DNA of 58,225 bases. Source: a virus. Shown one piece after another: positions 50,424-58,225 of the stretch; within the stretch, counting starts at the first letter, position 1; each line of letters starts with the position of its first letter. Position numbers and translations under genes: made by a program. The notes under the pieces are model-generated. The model did not search any database. It had not been told where the DNA came from and saw nothing but the letters and a program-made list of their open reading frames with translations. Location: the IMG/VR virus record IMGVR_UViG_3300022074_000042, positions 1 through 58,225 of that record; one strand, 5' to 3'.

Positions 50424-50904
50424 GATTGTTCAGTATTATAAACCTAATTCTAGTAATAAAGGTTGTGCTTTTAGTTTCGATATTGGAGCTAATAACAAGA
50501 ATCAAGAACCATGTGTTTATATCCGTGCTGTGAAACAGTATTCTTGGAATGATAAGACACGGACAGGTTCATTTTCTGAAAACGCTAAAGACCCAGATAA
50601 GTCTATTTCTATCAAATTGAACGAAAACGAAATTGGTGGATTTATTCATGCTATAGAAAAGTATACTGAATTTTCAGCCTTTCACTCTTACGAAGATAAT
50701 AAAACTTCTATCTCGTTCAAACCTTATCAAAAAAGGGATGGAACTTCTGCTTTCTCATTCGGGGTTACAAGAAATTCAGCTAATAAGTTTGGCATTGGAG
50801 TTGAGATGTCAGAAGCTTATAATCTTTTAGAATTCTGTAAATTTTATCTCCAAGAGCTTTATATACATCGCTTGACTAAAAATAATAATTTGCGGGATAA
50901 ATGA
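50422..50904 (+). CDS. Hypothetical protein, possible Whirly/PC4-like nucleic-acid binder
   Basis: 160 residues: two sets of four strands, then a helical end. GCAFSFDIGANNKNQEPCVYIRAV and KSISIKLNENEIGGFIHAIE, then TSISFKPYQKRDGTSAFSFGV and EAYNLLEFCKFYLQELY, repeat a strand-strand-helix rhythm seen in Whirly and PC4 proteins that bind single-stranded nucleic acid. This is a pattern impression only. The gene is next to glycosyltransferases, and its start lies in an inverted repeat, so autoregulation is possible. Confidence 0.5.
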   Translation: MIVQYYKPNSSNKGCAFSFDIGANNKNQEPCVYIRAVKQYSWNDKTRTGSFSENAKDPDKSISIKLNENEIGGFIHAIEKYTEFSAFHSYEDNKTSISFKPYQKRDGTSAFSFGVTRNSANKFGIGVEMSEAYNLLEFCKFYLQELYIHRLTKNNNLRDK

Positions 50905-52793
50905 GCAAAAAAAAGACTGTTTTAATACATTCTAATTTTTGTCGAGCTTATACAGGTTTCGGTAAAAATAAAAAAAATATTCTTCGCTACCTATATAATA
51001 CAGGGAAGTATAATATTGTAGAGCTAGCTAACGGAGTTCAATGGGACGATCCTACTACAAAGCTTTTGCCTTGGGAATGCCGAGGGTCTGGCTTACCACC
51101 TAACGAATTACAGGGGTTAAGTGCTGAAGATCAAAGAGCTGAAGGTTATGGGCGCAAATTAGTAGATAAAGCTATTAAAGAGTTCAAACCAGATGTTTAT
51201 ATAGGCATGGAAGACATTTGGGCTTTCAATTCGTTTCATACGAAGCCTTGGTGGAATAAAATCAATACAATGATTTGGACTACACTGGATAGTCTTCCGA
51301 TTTTGCCCCAAGCTATTGAATATGCTCCTAAAATCAAAAATTATTATGTTTGGGCTTCTTTCGCAGAGACAGCGATGAAAGAGATGGGGTATAACCATGT
51401 AAAAACTTTAAGAGGATCTTTAGACACTAGTAAATTTTTTAGATTGAGCGATGAAAAGAGATCTTCTTTAAGAAAGTCTAATAATTTATCTGATGAGTTT
51501 ATTGTCGGATTTGTATTTAGAAACCAATTAAGAAAGAGCGTTCCCAATATGCTCGAAGGTTTTAAATTATTTAAAGAAAAAGAGCCAAAAGCAAAATTGC
51601 TACTACACACACACTGGTCTGAAGGTTGGGATATCCCTAGACTGATTAAAGAAAAAGGCATCAATCCAGAAGATGTTCTTACTACTTATATTTGCAATAA
51701 ATGCGGAGTGTATCATATATCTCCTTTCAGGGGGCAAGAACTTACATGTGCTTCTTGTGGCACACAAAAATCTGTGAACACAACTAACACAGGTAGGGGG
51801 GTAAGTGATTCTCAATTAAACGAAATCTACAATTTGATGGATGTATACTGCCATCCTTTTACAAGTGGTGGCCAAGAGATTCCGATCCAAGAAGCTAAAC
51901 TCACAGAGATGATTACTTTAGTAACTAATTATTCTTGTGGAGAAGATAGCTGTTCAGAAGAGTCTGGGGGCATTCCTTTAGAGTGGAGTGAGTATAGAGA
52001 ACCTGGGACTCAATTTATTAAAGCGTCTACTTCTGCGGATGATATAGCTAAAAAGCTAGAGTTAGTTCGAGATATGGAGCAGGAGAAGAGAGTGGCTATG
52101 GAGAAAAAATCTAGACGGTGGGTTGTAGATAATTTCAGTGTCGAAGTAATCGGCGAACAGCTCGAAGAGATAATTGATGAAATGCCTCCTATAGATTATG
52201 ATTTTGATTCTAAAGGTATGGATTATAACCCTAATTATCAACCTAGAAACAACTACACCTCTCAAGAAGAGTTTATAATTGATATTTATAAAAATATTTT
52301 ATGCGATGATGTTGACGAAAATTCCCAAGGTTTTAAACACTGGATGACTCAACTAAGATCTGGCAAAAGTGCAACTGAAGTAGTCGATTACTTTAAAAAA
52401 GTAGCTACACAAGAAACTCAAAAGCTAAAAACTCCTTCTTTGGAAGAATTGCTATCTAAAGAAGGGGACGGCAAAAGAATAGCTGTAGTCATACCCCAGA
52501 GTGAGGTGGATGTCTTATTGGTTAATTCTTTATTGAAAAACCTGAAGTCACAATATAAAGGGCATAACATTTATATTTTCACCAAACCTGAATGCTACTC
52601 TTATATTGATGACAACCCAGCTATTTATAAATTACTTCCTTACAATCCTGTGGTAGAAAACTCGTTAGTAATGGAGGGTGTTTCTGATCACGAAGGTTAT
52701 TTCGATATGGTGTTTTATCCACATTCTACTACCCAAAAAAATATATCTTATATCCATAATGGGTTAGATAAACATGAATTCTCACTAAAATAA
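50901..52793 (+). CDS. Composite glycosyltransferase: GT4, zinc-ribbon insert, DUF4214-like segment and GT9 N-terminal half
   Basis: 630 residues. GT-B core about 1-430: TLRGSLDTSKFFR, a VGFVFRNQLRKSVPNMLEGF segment, then GGQEIPIQEAKLTEM (the acidic donor site). Inside it is an insert with CNKCGVY and LTCASCG (about 263-294), a CxxC/CxxC zinc ribbon. Residues about 457-500 (IIDIYKNILCDDVDEN and GFKHWMTQLRSGKSATEVV) match DUF4214-type repeats. The last ~110 residues start RIAVVIPQSEVDVLLVN and look like the N-terminal half of a heptosyltransferase (GT9) that continues in the next gene. The two genes overlap by one base. Confidence 0.7.
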   Translation: MSKKKTVLIHSNFCRAYTGFGKNKKNILRYLYNTGKYNIVELANGVQWDDPTTKLLPWECRGSGLPPNELQGLSAEDQRAEGYGRKLVDKAIKEFKPDVYIGMEDIWAFNSFHTKPWWNKINTMIWTTLDSLPILPQAIEYAPKIKNYYVWASFAETAMKEMGYNHVKTLRGSLDTSKFFRLSDEKRSSLRKSNNLSDEFIVGFVFRNQLRKSVPNMLEGFKLFKEKEPKAKLLLHTHWSEGWDIPRLIKEKGINPEDVLTTYICNKCGVYHISPFRGQELTCASCGTQKSVNTTNTGRGVSDSQLNEIYNLMDVYCHPFTSGGQEIPIQEAKLTEMITLVTNYSCGEDSCSEESGGIPLEWSEYREPGTQFIKASTSADDIAKKLELVRDMEQEKRVAMEKKSRRWVVDNFSVEVIGEQLEEIIDEMPPIDYDFDSKGMDYNPNYQPRNNYTSQEEFIIDIYKNILCDDVDENSQGFKHWMTQLRSGKSATEVVDYFKKVATQETQKLKTPSLEELLSKEGDGKRIAVVIPQSEVDVLLVNSLLKNLKSQYKGHNIYIFTKPECYSYIDDNPAIYKLLPYNPVVENSLVMEGVSDHEGYFDMVFYPHSTTQKNISYIHNGLDKHEFSLK

Positions 52794-53935
52794 TGGCTCA
52801 TTTAATAGAAGAATACGCAAAAAGTTTAGGCGTTAAAATAAGTAGTCCTGTCGTAAAAGACCACTACTTTCCTATTTGTTTTGATAAGTATATCACTATT
52901 CATCAAGCTTCTAATGTTTCTTCAAAAACTTACTCTCACTACGATATAGTAGTCCGTCTATTAAAACCTTTTTTAGAACGCGCAAAAATTAAAGTTATAC
53001 AGTTGGGGGGTTCCAAAAAAATAGAAGGGGTAGACGCTGCTTTAAATATTTCTTTTAAACAGCAGTCTTTTATTTTATCTAAATCTTTAGTTCATTTGGG
53101 GTGCGATAGCGCTTTAGCCCAGCTATCTAGCTCTAAAAAAATACCTACAGTCACTTTATTCGGTAATGTTTTCGCTGCTAATGCAAAACCTGCTTTTTCT
53201 GATGAGTCAATAAATGTGGCACTAGAGCCTAAATGGGATAAAAAACCATGTTTTAGTATCGAAGATCCGAAAAAACAAATCGACAATATAAAACCTGAAG
53301 TTGTTGCTCAATCTGTTTTAAATTTTCTTGAAATAGAAAAAGAAGATATTAGATTTAACACTAAATATGTAGGTTCATCATTCCAAAATCCTGTCGTAGA
53401 AGTTATTCCAACTTCTTTCGCCCCTCTAAAGTTAAAATCTGGGCAAGAATTAATGATTCGCGCTGATTATGCTTTCGATGAGGATTGTTTTATGAAGTAT
53501 TGCTCTTCATACCCTGTCACTATTTTTGCAAACAGTTTGATCCAACCTCATGGACTGCAAAAAATAGCAAAAAATGTAAATAAATTTTATTTATTTTTAG
53601 ATGAGACTTGGGATTCTATTCCAGAAAACTATTTTGAAATACTAAAAAACATGGATATTGACTTCTCTATAATAGTCAAAAAAGAAGAGGAATTAAGCAG
53701 TATAAGGAATAAATATTTTGATATTCCTGTAATACCTTATCTGAATGATAAAAAAGCTCCTTGTGAGATTGGTGAGGATTCTAGGTTCATGTCTTCCTTG
53801 AGGCTTATCGAGGGAGGTAAAGAATATTTAAGTTACGCTCACTGGAAAAAAGGTCTTGACAGCAATAATAAAGTGCTTGATACTCCTGAATATTGGAGAG
53901 AATCAGACCATTTTTATATTTATGAGCGCGACTAA
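52793..53935 (+). CDS. Heptosyltransferase-like (GT9) C-terminal half plus unknown domain
   Basis: 380 residues. Residues about 15-180 resemble the C-terminal half of GT9: KVIQLGGSKKIEGVDAALN, then LSKSLVHLGCDSALAQLSSSKKIPTVTLFGN (about 100-130), the donor site and PTVTLFG strand of heptosyltransferases. The rest (about 190-380) is an unknown domain with VEVIPTSFAPLKLKSGQEL and PVTIFANSLIQPHG. Without the preceding protein's end it lacks a GT9 N-terminal half, so the two may act as a pair. The TAATG overlap supports co-translation. Confidence 0.6.
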   Translation: MAHLIEEYAKSLGVKISSPVVKDHYFPICFDKYITIHQASNVSSKTYSHYDIVVRLLKPFLERAKIKVIQLGGSKKIEGVDAALNISFKQQSFILSKSLVHLGCDSALAQLSSSKKIPTVTLFGNVFAANAKPAFSDESINVALEPKWDKKPCFSIEDPKKQIDNIKPEVVAQSVLNFLEIEKEDIRFNTKYVGSSFQNPVVEVIPTSFAPLKLKSGQELMIRADYAFDEDCFMKYCSSYPVTIFANSLIQPHGLQKIAKNVNKFYLFLDETWDSIPENYFEILKNMDIDFSIIVKKEEELSSIRNKYFDIPVIPYLNDKKAPCEIGEDSRFMSSLRLIEGGKEYLSYAHWKKGLDSNNKVLDTPEYWRESDHFYIYERD

Positions 53936-54701
53936 AACAGCAAAAAAGAAAACAGCAAAGAAATTCTATGGACCAGATGCGTATCAACGCAACGAGCATG
54001 GTTTATTAGAGAATGTGGATTATGTATTCAACGAGGATGGATCTGTTGATTGGAGGGCGATGATTAAGCCAGAGTTCTTGTATCCCAACAAAGGTTGGTT
54101 CGATGCACGAAATAAGCCATTACCCACATCGACAGAGGGCTTAGATGATAAGCAACTCCTAATTATGCTTGGAGGTATTAAGGAACTTGCCAAGATGCGT
54201 GGATACTACAAAGTAGCCTTTAAAACAGAGAATATCGCAGAAGGATATGTCACTGCTAAATGCACTATACAGTGGATCAACAACTACGAATCAGCGGTTT
54301 GCGGAGTCTCTTACTCTGACGTAGCTAATGCAACCCTAGCAAACACAGACGCTTTTTGCGCTAAGTTTCTAGAAACTATTGCTTGTAATAGAGCTTTTGT
54401 CCGTTGTGTTCGCAATTATCTTAACATCCACATCGTTGGAGCAGATGAGATTGACAAGTCACAAGGGGCAGGTCAAGCAGTTGAGGCAGATGCTATAGCT
54501 ACCCCTGTTACTCCTGTAGAGCTTCTTATGAAGACGTTAAGAGAAAAGCATGGAGTAGATTCATTTGAGTCATGCAAAGATGTTTTGCGCGACTTATGGA
54601 AGAGTGAAAAATATAGAAACGAAGAAGCTAAGACATGGAGTTCTTTTTCTGATATCCCAGCTAAAGAAGCCAGAAAGCTTATCGTCGCTTTGAATAAATG
54701 A
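53922..54701 (+). CDS. Hypothetical protein, possibly a single-strand annealing protein
   Basis: 259 residues from the ATG at 53922 (MSATKTAKKK). The longer in-frame extension lies wholly over the previous gene and is unlikely. After a basic start come LGGIKELAKMRGYYKVAFKT and FLETIACNRAFVRCVRNYLNIHIVG (about 165-190), a helix-strand-helix pattern similar to Rad52/Erf-type annealing proteins, and a helical C terminus with a final AKEARKLIVAL. Similarity is weak and by eye. It overlaps the previous gene by 14 bases. Confidence 0.45.
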   Translation: MSATKTAKKKTAKKFYGPDAYQRNEHGLLENVDYVFNEDGSVDWRAMIKPEFLYPNKGWFDARNKPLPTSTEGLDDKQLLIMLGGIKELAKMRGYYKVAFKTENIAEGYVTAKCTIQWINNYESAVCGVSYSDVANATLANTDAFCAKFLETIACNRAFVRCVRNYLNIHIVGADEIDKSQGAGQAVEADAIATPVTPVELLMKTLREKHGVDSFESCKDVLRDLWKSEKYRNEEAKTWSSFSDIPAKEARKLIVALNK

Positions 54702-55156
54702 TCAAGAGGATACTAGACCCTCAAGAATTTAAAGTTCTTTTGGATGACATTTTCCCTCTATTTGATATGGAGAATAAAAAACAAGGTCACGCTCTACTAA
54801 AACACAATAAAGAGTATATTTTTAATGCTTTTGGTGATAAATCTATCTTGGCTTGGGATTTCTTTGTTTGGGCTAATTATAATAGCCAAGGAAAATTCGA
54901 TGCTGTAATTGCATTTTTGAATAATAAAAACGAGAAATTTGGAGAAGAAATTTTTGCGGAATATATTTGGCTTTCTAAAAATCCAAAGATGGGTCAAAAG
55001 CTTTTGGGGACTGCTATGAAGTTCGCTAGAGAAAAAGAGTTTAAATATGTGATGATGAGTTGCGTAGAAGCTCATCCCAAATCCCGCAAAGTAGCTAAAT
55101 TCTACGAAAAAATGGGATTTATTAAAGATTCCGAAACATACATTGCTAAATTATGA
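54698..55156 (+). CDS. GNAT-family acetyltransferase-like protein
   Basis: 152 residues. The C-terminal segment RKVAKFYEKMGFIKDSETY (about 129-147) is the final strand-helix pair of GNAT enzymes, and LSKNPKMGQKLLGTAMKFARE (about 91-111) is where acetyl-CoA binds, with Gly/Lys instead of a classic RxxGxG/A. Substrate unknown. Start overlaps the previous TGA (ATGA). Confidence 0.75.
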   Translation: MIKRILDPQEFKVLLDDIFPLFDMENKKQGHALLKHNKEYIFNAFGDKSILAWDFFVWANYNSQGKFDAVIAFLNNKNEKFGEEIFAEYIWLSKNPKMGQKLLGTAMKFAREKEFKYVMMSCVEAHPKSRKVAKFYEKMGFIKDSETYIAKL

Positions 55157-55365
55157 ACCAAAGAGTTGCTAAAAGACTTAGAAAAATCAGTAATCCTGTT
55201 GACACAGTTTCTAAAAGGGTATATCGTCGATTGAAGAAACAATATACCCAATTACCACATCATGCAAAAAGAGATTTCCTCGACCTCCTCGAAACCACAT
55301 TCAACGAAATCGGAAAAGTCAGCTTGGACGCAGAACAAAGTGGGGTCGTTTTGGATAAAGAATAA
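55153..55365 (+). CDS. Small basic helical protein
   Basis: 70 residues; the first 40 are Arg/Lys rich and helical. Start overlaps the GNAT stop (ATGA). Another gene runs in the +1 frame over its second half (55262-55495). Function unknown. Confidence 0.55.
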   Translation: MNQRVAKRLRKISNPVDTVSKRVYRRLKKQYTQLPHHAKRDFLDLLETTFNEIGKVSLDAEQSGVVLDKE

Positions 55366-55495
55366 GGACAACGGTAGACAGTATCTCTCGGGAGAAATAG
55401 TCGTAGATGGGAAAAAAATCCCATGCCTAATCTTTAAAAACGATTACCAAGAAGGTAATACGCCTCATTTCCATATTTACTCTTTAGGAGAGTAA
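55262..55495 (+). CDS. Small DUF736-like protein overlapping the previous gene
   Basis: 77 residues from an ATG at 55262; a GTG at 55340 would give 51 residues starting just before SFWIKNKDNG. The second half (WIKNKDNGRQYLSGEIVVDG then IPCLIFKND) resembles the short beta-barrel of DUF736. The first 26 residues are Ser/Lys rich and read like a shadow of the overlapping gene, so 55340 may be the real start. It closes six bases before the convergent stop at 55501. Confidence 0.55.
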   Translation: MQKEISSTSSKPHSTKSEKSAWTQNKVGSFWIKNKDNGRQYLSGEIVVDGKKIPCLIFKNDYQEGNTPHFHIYSLGE

Positions 55496-55500
55496 TTTAA

Positions 55501-55917
55501 TTATACTGGAGCTTCTCCAGTCGGAGGTGGTGGTGGAGGAGTATCAGCCCAAGTTCTTAAAGCTGGAACGGCTGCAATAATAGCATCCATCGCTGCTTTG
55601 ACTTCTGGGACTTCATCTACACACTGCCAAAAAGGTTTTCTTCCGTTCACACGGCTAGGGACATTAATATATTCGACTCCCTCATTATCGGAAGTTACAA
55701 GAACTTTTTCATTAGATCCGTCATAAGGCAGCATTTCAATATTAAGGCTTCCTCCATTTGGATCTTCTGTAGAGGTGTTTGGTGCGTAAATATTAATACT
55801 ACGAAGCCAAACAGAATCAAAAGTTTCTTCTGGTCTGGCTGGAACTACAAAAGGTTCATCTCTTGGGATAGGGTCTCCTACTCCCAAATCTTCAATTGGT
55901 GTATCGTCAGTTGGCAT
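55501..55917 (-). CDS. Hypothetical Pro-rich structural-type protein
   Basis: 138 residues. Acidic N terminus with DDTPIEDLGVGDPIPRDEP, a beta-type middle (LNIEMLPYDGSNEKVLVTS), and a C terminus with six Pro in a row. Such proteins occur near tail fibre genes. No motif is recognised; a role in virion assembly is a guess. Confidence 0.5.
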   Translation of the reverse strand: MPTDDTPIEDLGVGDPIPRDEPFVVPARPEETFDSVWLRSINIYAPNTSTEDPNGGSLNIEMLPYDGSNEKVLVTSDNEGVEYINVPSRVNGRKPFWQCVDEVPEVKAAMDAIIAAVPALRTWADTPPPPPPTGEAPV

Positions 55918-55954
55918 ATTAATAATATTGTTAAATTTTAATTTATCTATTTTT

Positions 55955-55966
55955 TATTACACTAAA
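55955..55966 (-). promoter_or_regulatory. AGTGTAATAA box before gene 55917
   Basis: Minus-strand TTTAGTGTAATA, with AGTGTA beginning 46 bases before the start at 55917. It overlaps the stop codon of the upstream gene, so chance is possible, and the distance is larger than in other cases. Confidence 0.25.
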
Positions 55967-56649
55967 AATGATTTTAAGTGACCTACTCTCATTTTTGGGG
56001 CCACTAAAGGCTTAATTTTTGTTTCCTCATAGCAATTACGACAAAAACTGACATCTTCGAAGCTAAGATCTTTTACATCGAACTTCTCTCCTTTTTTGAC
56101 GGGATTGTTACATTTTTCAATGAAAGCGTCCCTTAAAGGGTAATAAGGATATTCCATTTGTTCATAAATAGATCTATGGACTTTGGTAAATCCAAAGCCA
56201 CACCAATCTACTTGCACTAATTTATTTCCCTCTTCTTTTGCTGTTTTTGTAAGCCAATCTACTGAAGTAAATGGCATATGCAGGTTTTCTCTAAAAAAAT
56301 CTTCATCCCAGTTGCCTACCATCGCGTTGTCACTATAATCAGACCTATACCAGCCAGTAACAAATTTCTTGTCTTTTGGTATGCTCATCATATATTCTAT
56401 TTTTTCGATAGTAAATTCGACATCGGAGTCGATCCAGAACAACCATTCTGCATCTGGTGGGGATGTATCTGCAAATCCACCCCCTCCTGTAGCTAAATAA
56501 TTACGAGCGAAGTTTAAAAATAGACCATTAGAAGTAAAAATTTGAGCATTATTCCTCTCACACCAAGACTGTAATTCTAAATATTGAGGAAATAATTTGC
56601 CTTGTATGCCTCTATGATCAATTGGGATTAGAAAAACACAATTTAACAT
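55957..56649 (-). CDS. Glycosyltransferase-like protein, GT-A fold
   Basis: 230 residues. WLFWIDSDVEFTIEKIEYM (about 69-87) gives the DxD metal site. WCGFGFTKVHRSIYEQMEYPYY and LSFEDVSFCRNCYEE (about 194-208) match the second half, with ED at the usual catalytic place. The N terminus starts VFLIPIDHRGIQ. It stands next to the fibre region, so it may glycosylate virion or host glycans. Located on the leftward strand with the gene at 55501. Confidence 0.72.
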   Translation of the reverse strand: MLNCVFLIPIDHRGIQGKLFPQYLELQSWCERNNAQIFTSNGLFLNFARNYLATGGGGFADTSPPDAEWLFWIDSDVEFTIEKIEYMMSIPKDKKFVTGWYRSDYSDNAMVGNWDEDFFRENLHMPFTSVDWLTKTAKEEGNKLVQVDWCGFGFTKVHRSIYEQMEYPYYPLRDAFIEKCNNPVKKGEKFDVKDLSFEDVSFCRNCYEETKIKPLVAPKMRVGHLKSFLV

Positions 56650-56683
56650 GTATTATTATATAGATTTTAATAAAATTTAAAGT

Positions 56684-56893
56684 ATGAAAAAAATTGAATT
56701 CACCGAAGAAGAAATCCAAGTCACTATTCAACTCATTGATATCGCTATTAAATCTGGCGGTCTCAATGTAGCAGAAGCTGGAGCTGTCCTCGCTAAAAAA
56801 TTAGGTTCTCATTTGCAACAGGCATCCCCTGAACAGCCAAAAGAGTTCGCTGATGAGGCTACTGATTTCGAGGTTGTCGAAGACAAAGATTAA
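56684..56893 (+). CDS. Small acidic phage protein
   Basis: 69 residues: a helical N-terminal half (FTEEEIQVTIQLIDIAI and GLNVAEAGAVLAKKL) and an acidic tail. It is a single rightward gene between two leftward ones; its stop shares bases with the convergent fibre stop (TTAA). Function unknown. Confidence 0.6.
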   Translation: MKKIEFTEEEIQVTIQLIDIAIKSGGLNVAEAGAVLAKKLGSHLQQASPEQPKEFADEATDFEVVEDKD

Positions 56894-58225
56894 TTAGCAT
56901 GTTCTGGAGCTAGAATTTCTATTTCCAGTTTATCTATATCCTTACGTTCTCCGTAAATTACATAAAAGTAATTCAGAGGTTCTTCTGTATTTGAACCTAT
57001 AGTTACCTCTCCATCATCTGCTATTGATTCAACATAAAGGTCTTGATTTGGACCTATGGCTGTAATATCTACAGTCATCGAATCAATATGGACTAGACCA
57101 ATCCAGTAATCAGGCATCTCAAGTATACTTGAGGTGCTTTTTCCTCTGAAATACACACCATTTTCTGGACCCTCGATACACGCATGGAGTAGCTGCTTAC
57201 CCTCTTTTGTCGGGTGTTTTATTAAGAAACTCTTGGATGAGCCTACAATAGAACCGCCAACTTGGAGCGTATAAGAAGCGCTTGTTACTCCTATACCAAC
57301 GTTACCTTGAATAATAGCTCCGTTAGATGGGGCAGTGTTTCCGACATAGCTCGCTCCGATAGCTATTCCTCCAGATACGTCTAGCTTGTTAGCTGGATTA
57401 TTTGTGCCTATACCAACATTACCGTCTTGTTCTATAGTAAATCTTTCTCCACCAGTGGCACTATTGATATGTTCATAAATCCTAAAGGAACCCCTGCCAC
57501 CACTACTTCTATTAGCTCCTATACTCCATCCATAGTTAGTAACTGTGCTTGTAGCGAAGGAGATACCTTGCCATCCAGTATTATCAACTGTATTAGTAGA
57601 TTCTAGTCGTATTTGACTAGAAGCCCATTGTGCAGCCACACCCATCGGTGCTATTGTGTTAATGCTACCTCCGACGGTCAGCTTTTGAGATGGACTTGCT
57701 GTCCCTATACCAACTTTATTATTTATAACCGTCCCACCTGAATTAACACCAAGTAAGATATCATAACCTGTTCCTCCATCATTACGTATTCTTAAATCAT
57801 TACCAGCGTGGTTGAATTTCCACAAGTTACTATTATCACTGCGACCAAGCTCTAATGATTCGTCGTTACCATTTGTTGATTCAAATTTAGCAGTTCCTTG
57901 ATATACATGAAGTTCCTGTTCTGGACCAGTTGTTCCTATACCAACGTTGCCGCCTGTGAAATATCCTCCACCTTGGAACCTTCCTGCACCAGCAGATACG
58001 ATTGTTCCATTATCATAAATTACAGTATTATTATTACCACTGGAATTTTGTAAAAGAAAAGCGGTGCTTCCATTACTGGTAGAGGCTTTTATGTTTAGCC
58101 TCCCTTGTGGACTAGTTGTTCCTATGCCAACGTTTCCTGTAGGTTGAAAAATTAAATCAGCGGTAGCGTTGATTCTTAAATCAATACCATCTGTAGTTAT
58201 AGTGCCTCTAGATGTCTCACTCCCA
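56890..58225 (-). CDS. Tail fibre protein, 3' part (5' end outside the window)
   Basis: The frame stays open to the window edge, giving at least 445 residues. The visible part is a chain of fibre repeats: GNVGIGTTSP, GNVGIGTNNP and variants, each followed by a beta-strand with L-V-GG. Such repeats form triple-stranded fibres. The C terminus SFLIKHPTKEGKQLLHACIEGPENGVYFRG and a later beta domain ending EILAPEHAN resemble the tip or chaperone domain of other phage fibres. The gene ends just after the small gene at 56684. It probably determines host binding. Confidence 0.88.
   Translation of the reverse strand, partial: GSETSRGTITTDGIDLRINATADLIFQPTGNVGIGTTSPQGRLNIKASTSNGSTAFLLQNSSGNNNTVIYDNGTIVSAGAGRFQGGGYFTGGNVGIGTTGPEQELHVYQGTAKFESTNGNDESLELGRSDNSNLWKFNHAGNDLRIRNDGGTGYDILLGVNSGGTVINNKVGIGTASPSQKLTVGGSINTIAPMGVAAQWASSQIRLESTNTVDNTGWQGISFATSTVTNYGWSIGANRSSGGRGSFRIYEHINSATGGERFTIEQDGNVGIGTNNPANKLDVSGGIAIGASYVGNTAPSNGAIIQGNVGIGVTSASYTLQVGGSIVGSSKSFLIKHPTKEGKQLLHACIEGPENGVYFRGKSTSSILEMPDYWIGLVHIDSMTVDITAIGPNQDLYVESIADDGEVTIGSNTEEPLNYFYVIYGERKDIDKLEIEILAPEHAN

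Overview
The window is an AT-rich, tightly packed segment of a large tailed double-stranded DNA bacteriophage. Capsid, head-tail connector, tape-measure, tail and tail-fibre genes lie beside a phage-encoded replisome, ribonucleotide reductase, sigma factor and a long run of sugar-modifying enzymes. I saw no integrase, transposase, CRISPR array, rRNA or tRNA, so neither host nor lifestyle can be read from the window. The density and the fibre and tape-measure style resemble aquatic phages, which is an impression only. No terminase, portal or tail sheath is present; those would lie outside the window.

Layout. 112-3673 (+): scaffold-like protein, probable decoration protein, major capsid protein, terminator, then two small head genes. 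3734-6782 (-): tail-tube-like protein and three connector or tail-completion candidates, transcribed leftward into an inverted copy of the capsid terminator. 6828-18179 (+): tandem tail-chaperone paralogues, a 2138-residue tape measure, and tail proteins including two more members of the tube-like family. 18176-20964 (-): sigma factor, SSB, glycosyltransferase, Hsp20 and an FmdB-like protein without its zinc cysteines. 20965-21186: the longest gap (222 bases), with four ACGT-centred sites about 18 bases apart. 21187-24823 (+): class I ribonucleotide reductase and a two-domain phage protein. 24843-36401 (+): a glycan island of glycosyltransferases, methyltransferase, UDP-GlcNAc 2-epimerase, carbamoyltransferase, KdsC-like phosphatase, PfkB kinase, a nucleotidyltransferase-RpiB fusion, a GDPD-like protein and a GDP-mannose dehydratase-like enzyme. 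36398-46004 (+): RecA-like recombinase, nuclease, DnaB-type helicase, Toprim primase, RecB/Cas4-like nuclease, and a DNA polymerase III alpha split into a PHP-like gene and a polymerase-core gene with a DEDDh exonuclease gene between them. 46016-55495 (+): ClpA/ClpC-like unfoldase, degenerate APH-like kinase, large composite glycosyltransferases, GNAT and small genes. 55501-58225: mostly (-), with a GT-A glycosyltransferase and the C-terminal part of a tail fibre that runs off the window.

How it works together. Most neighbouring genes overlap by 1-4 bases (ATGA or TAATG), so long translationally coupled operons are likely. The sigma factor may read a recurrent AGTGTAA box that sits 13-28 bases before the start codons of unit-leading genes; in most cases no Shine-Dalgarno sequence follows it. 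The replication genes form a bacterial-style replisome (DnaB, DnaG-like primase, SSB, Pol III alpha, RecA) and the reductase supplies nucleotides. The glycan island looks able to build and transfer an unusual sugar, perhaps onto the virion or the host surface. The strongest candidates for something undescribed are the compact isomerase/kinase/phosphatase/nucleotidyltransferase set at 32604-34945, the split polymerase, and a possible nuclease-like domain inside the tape measure.
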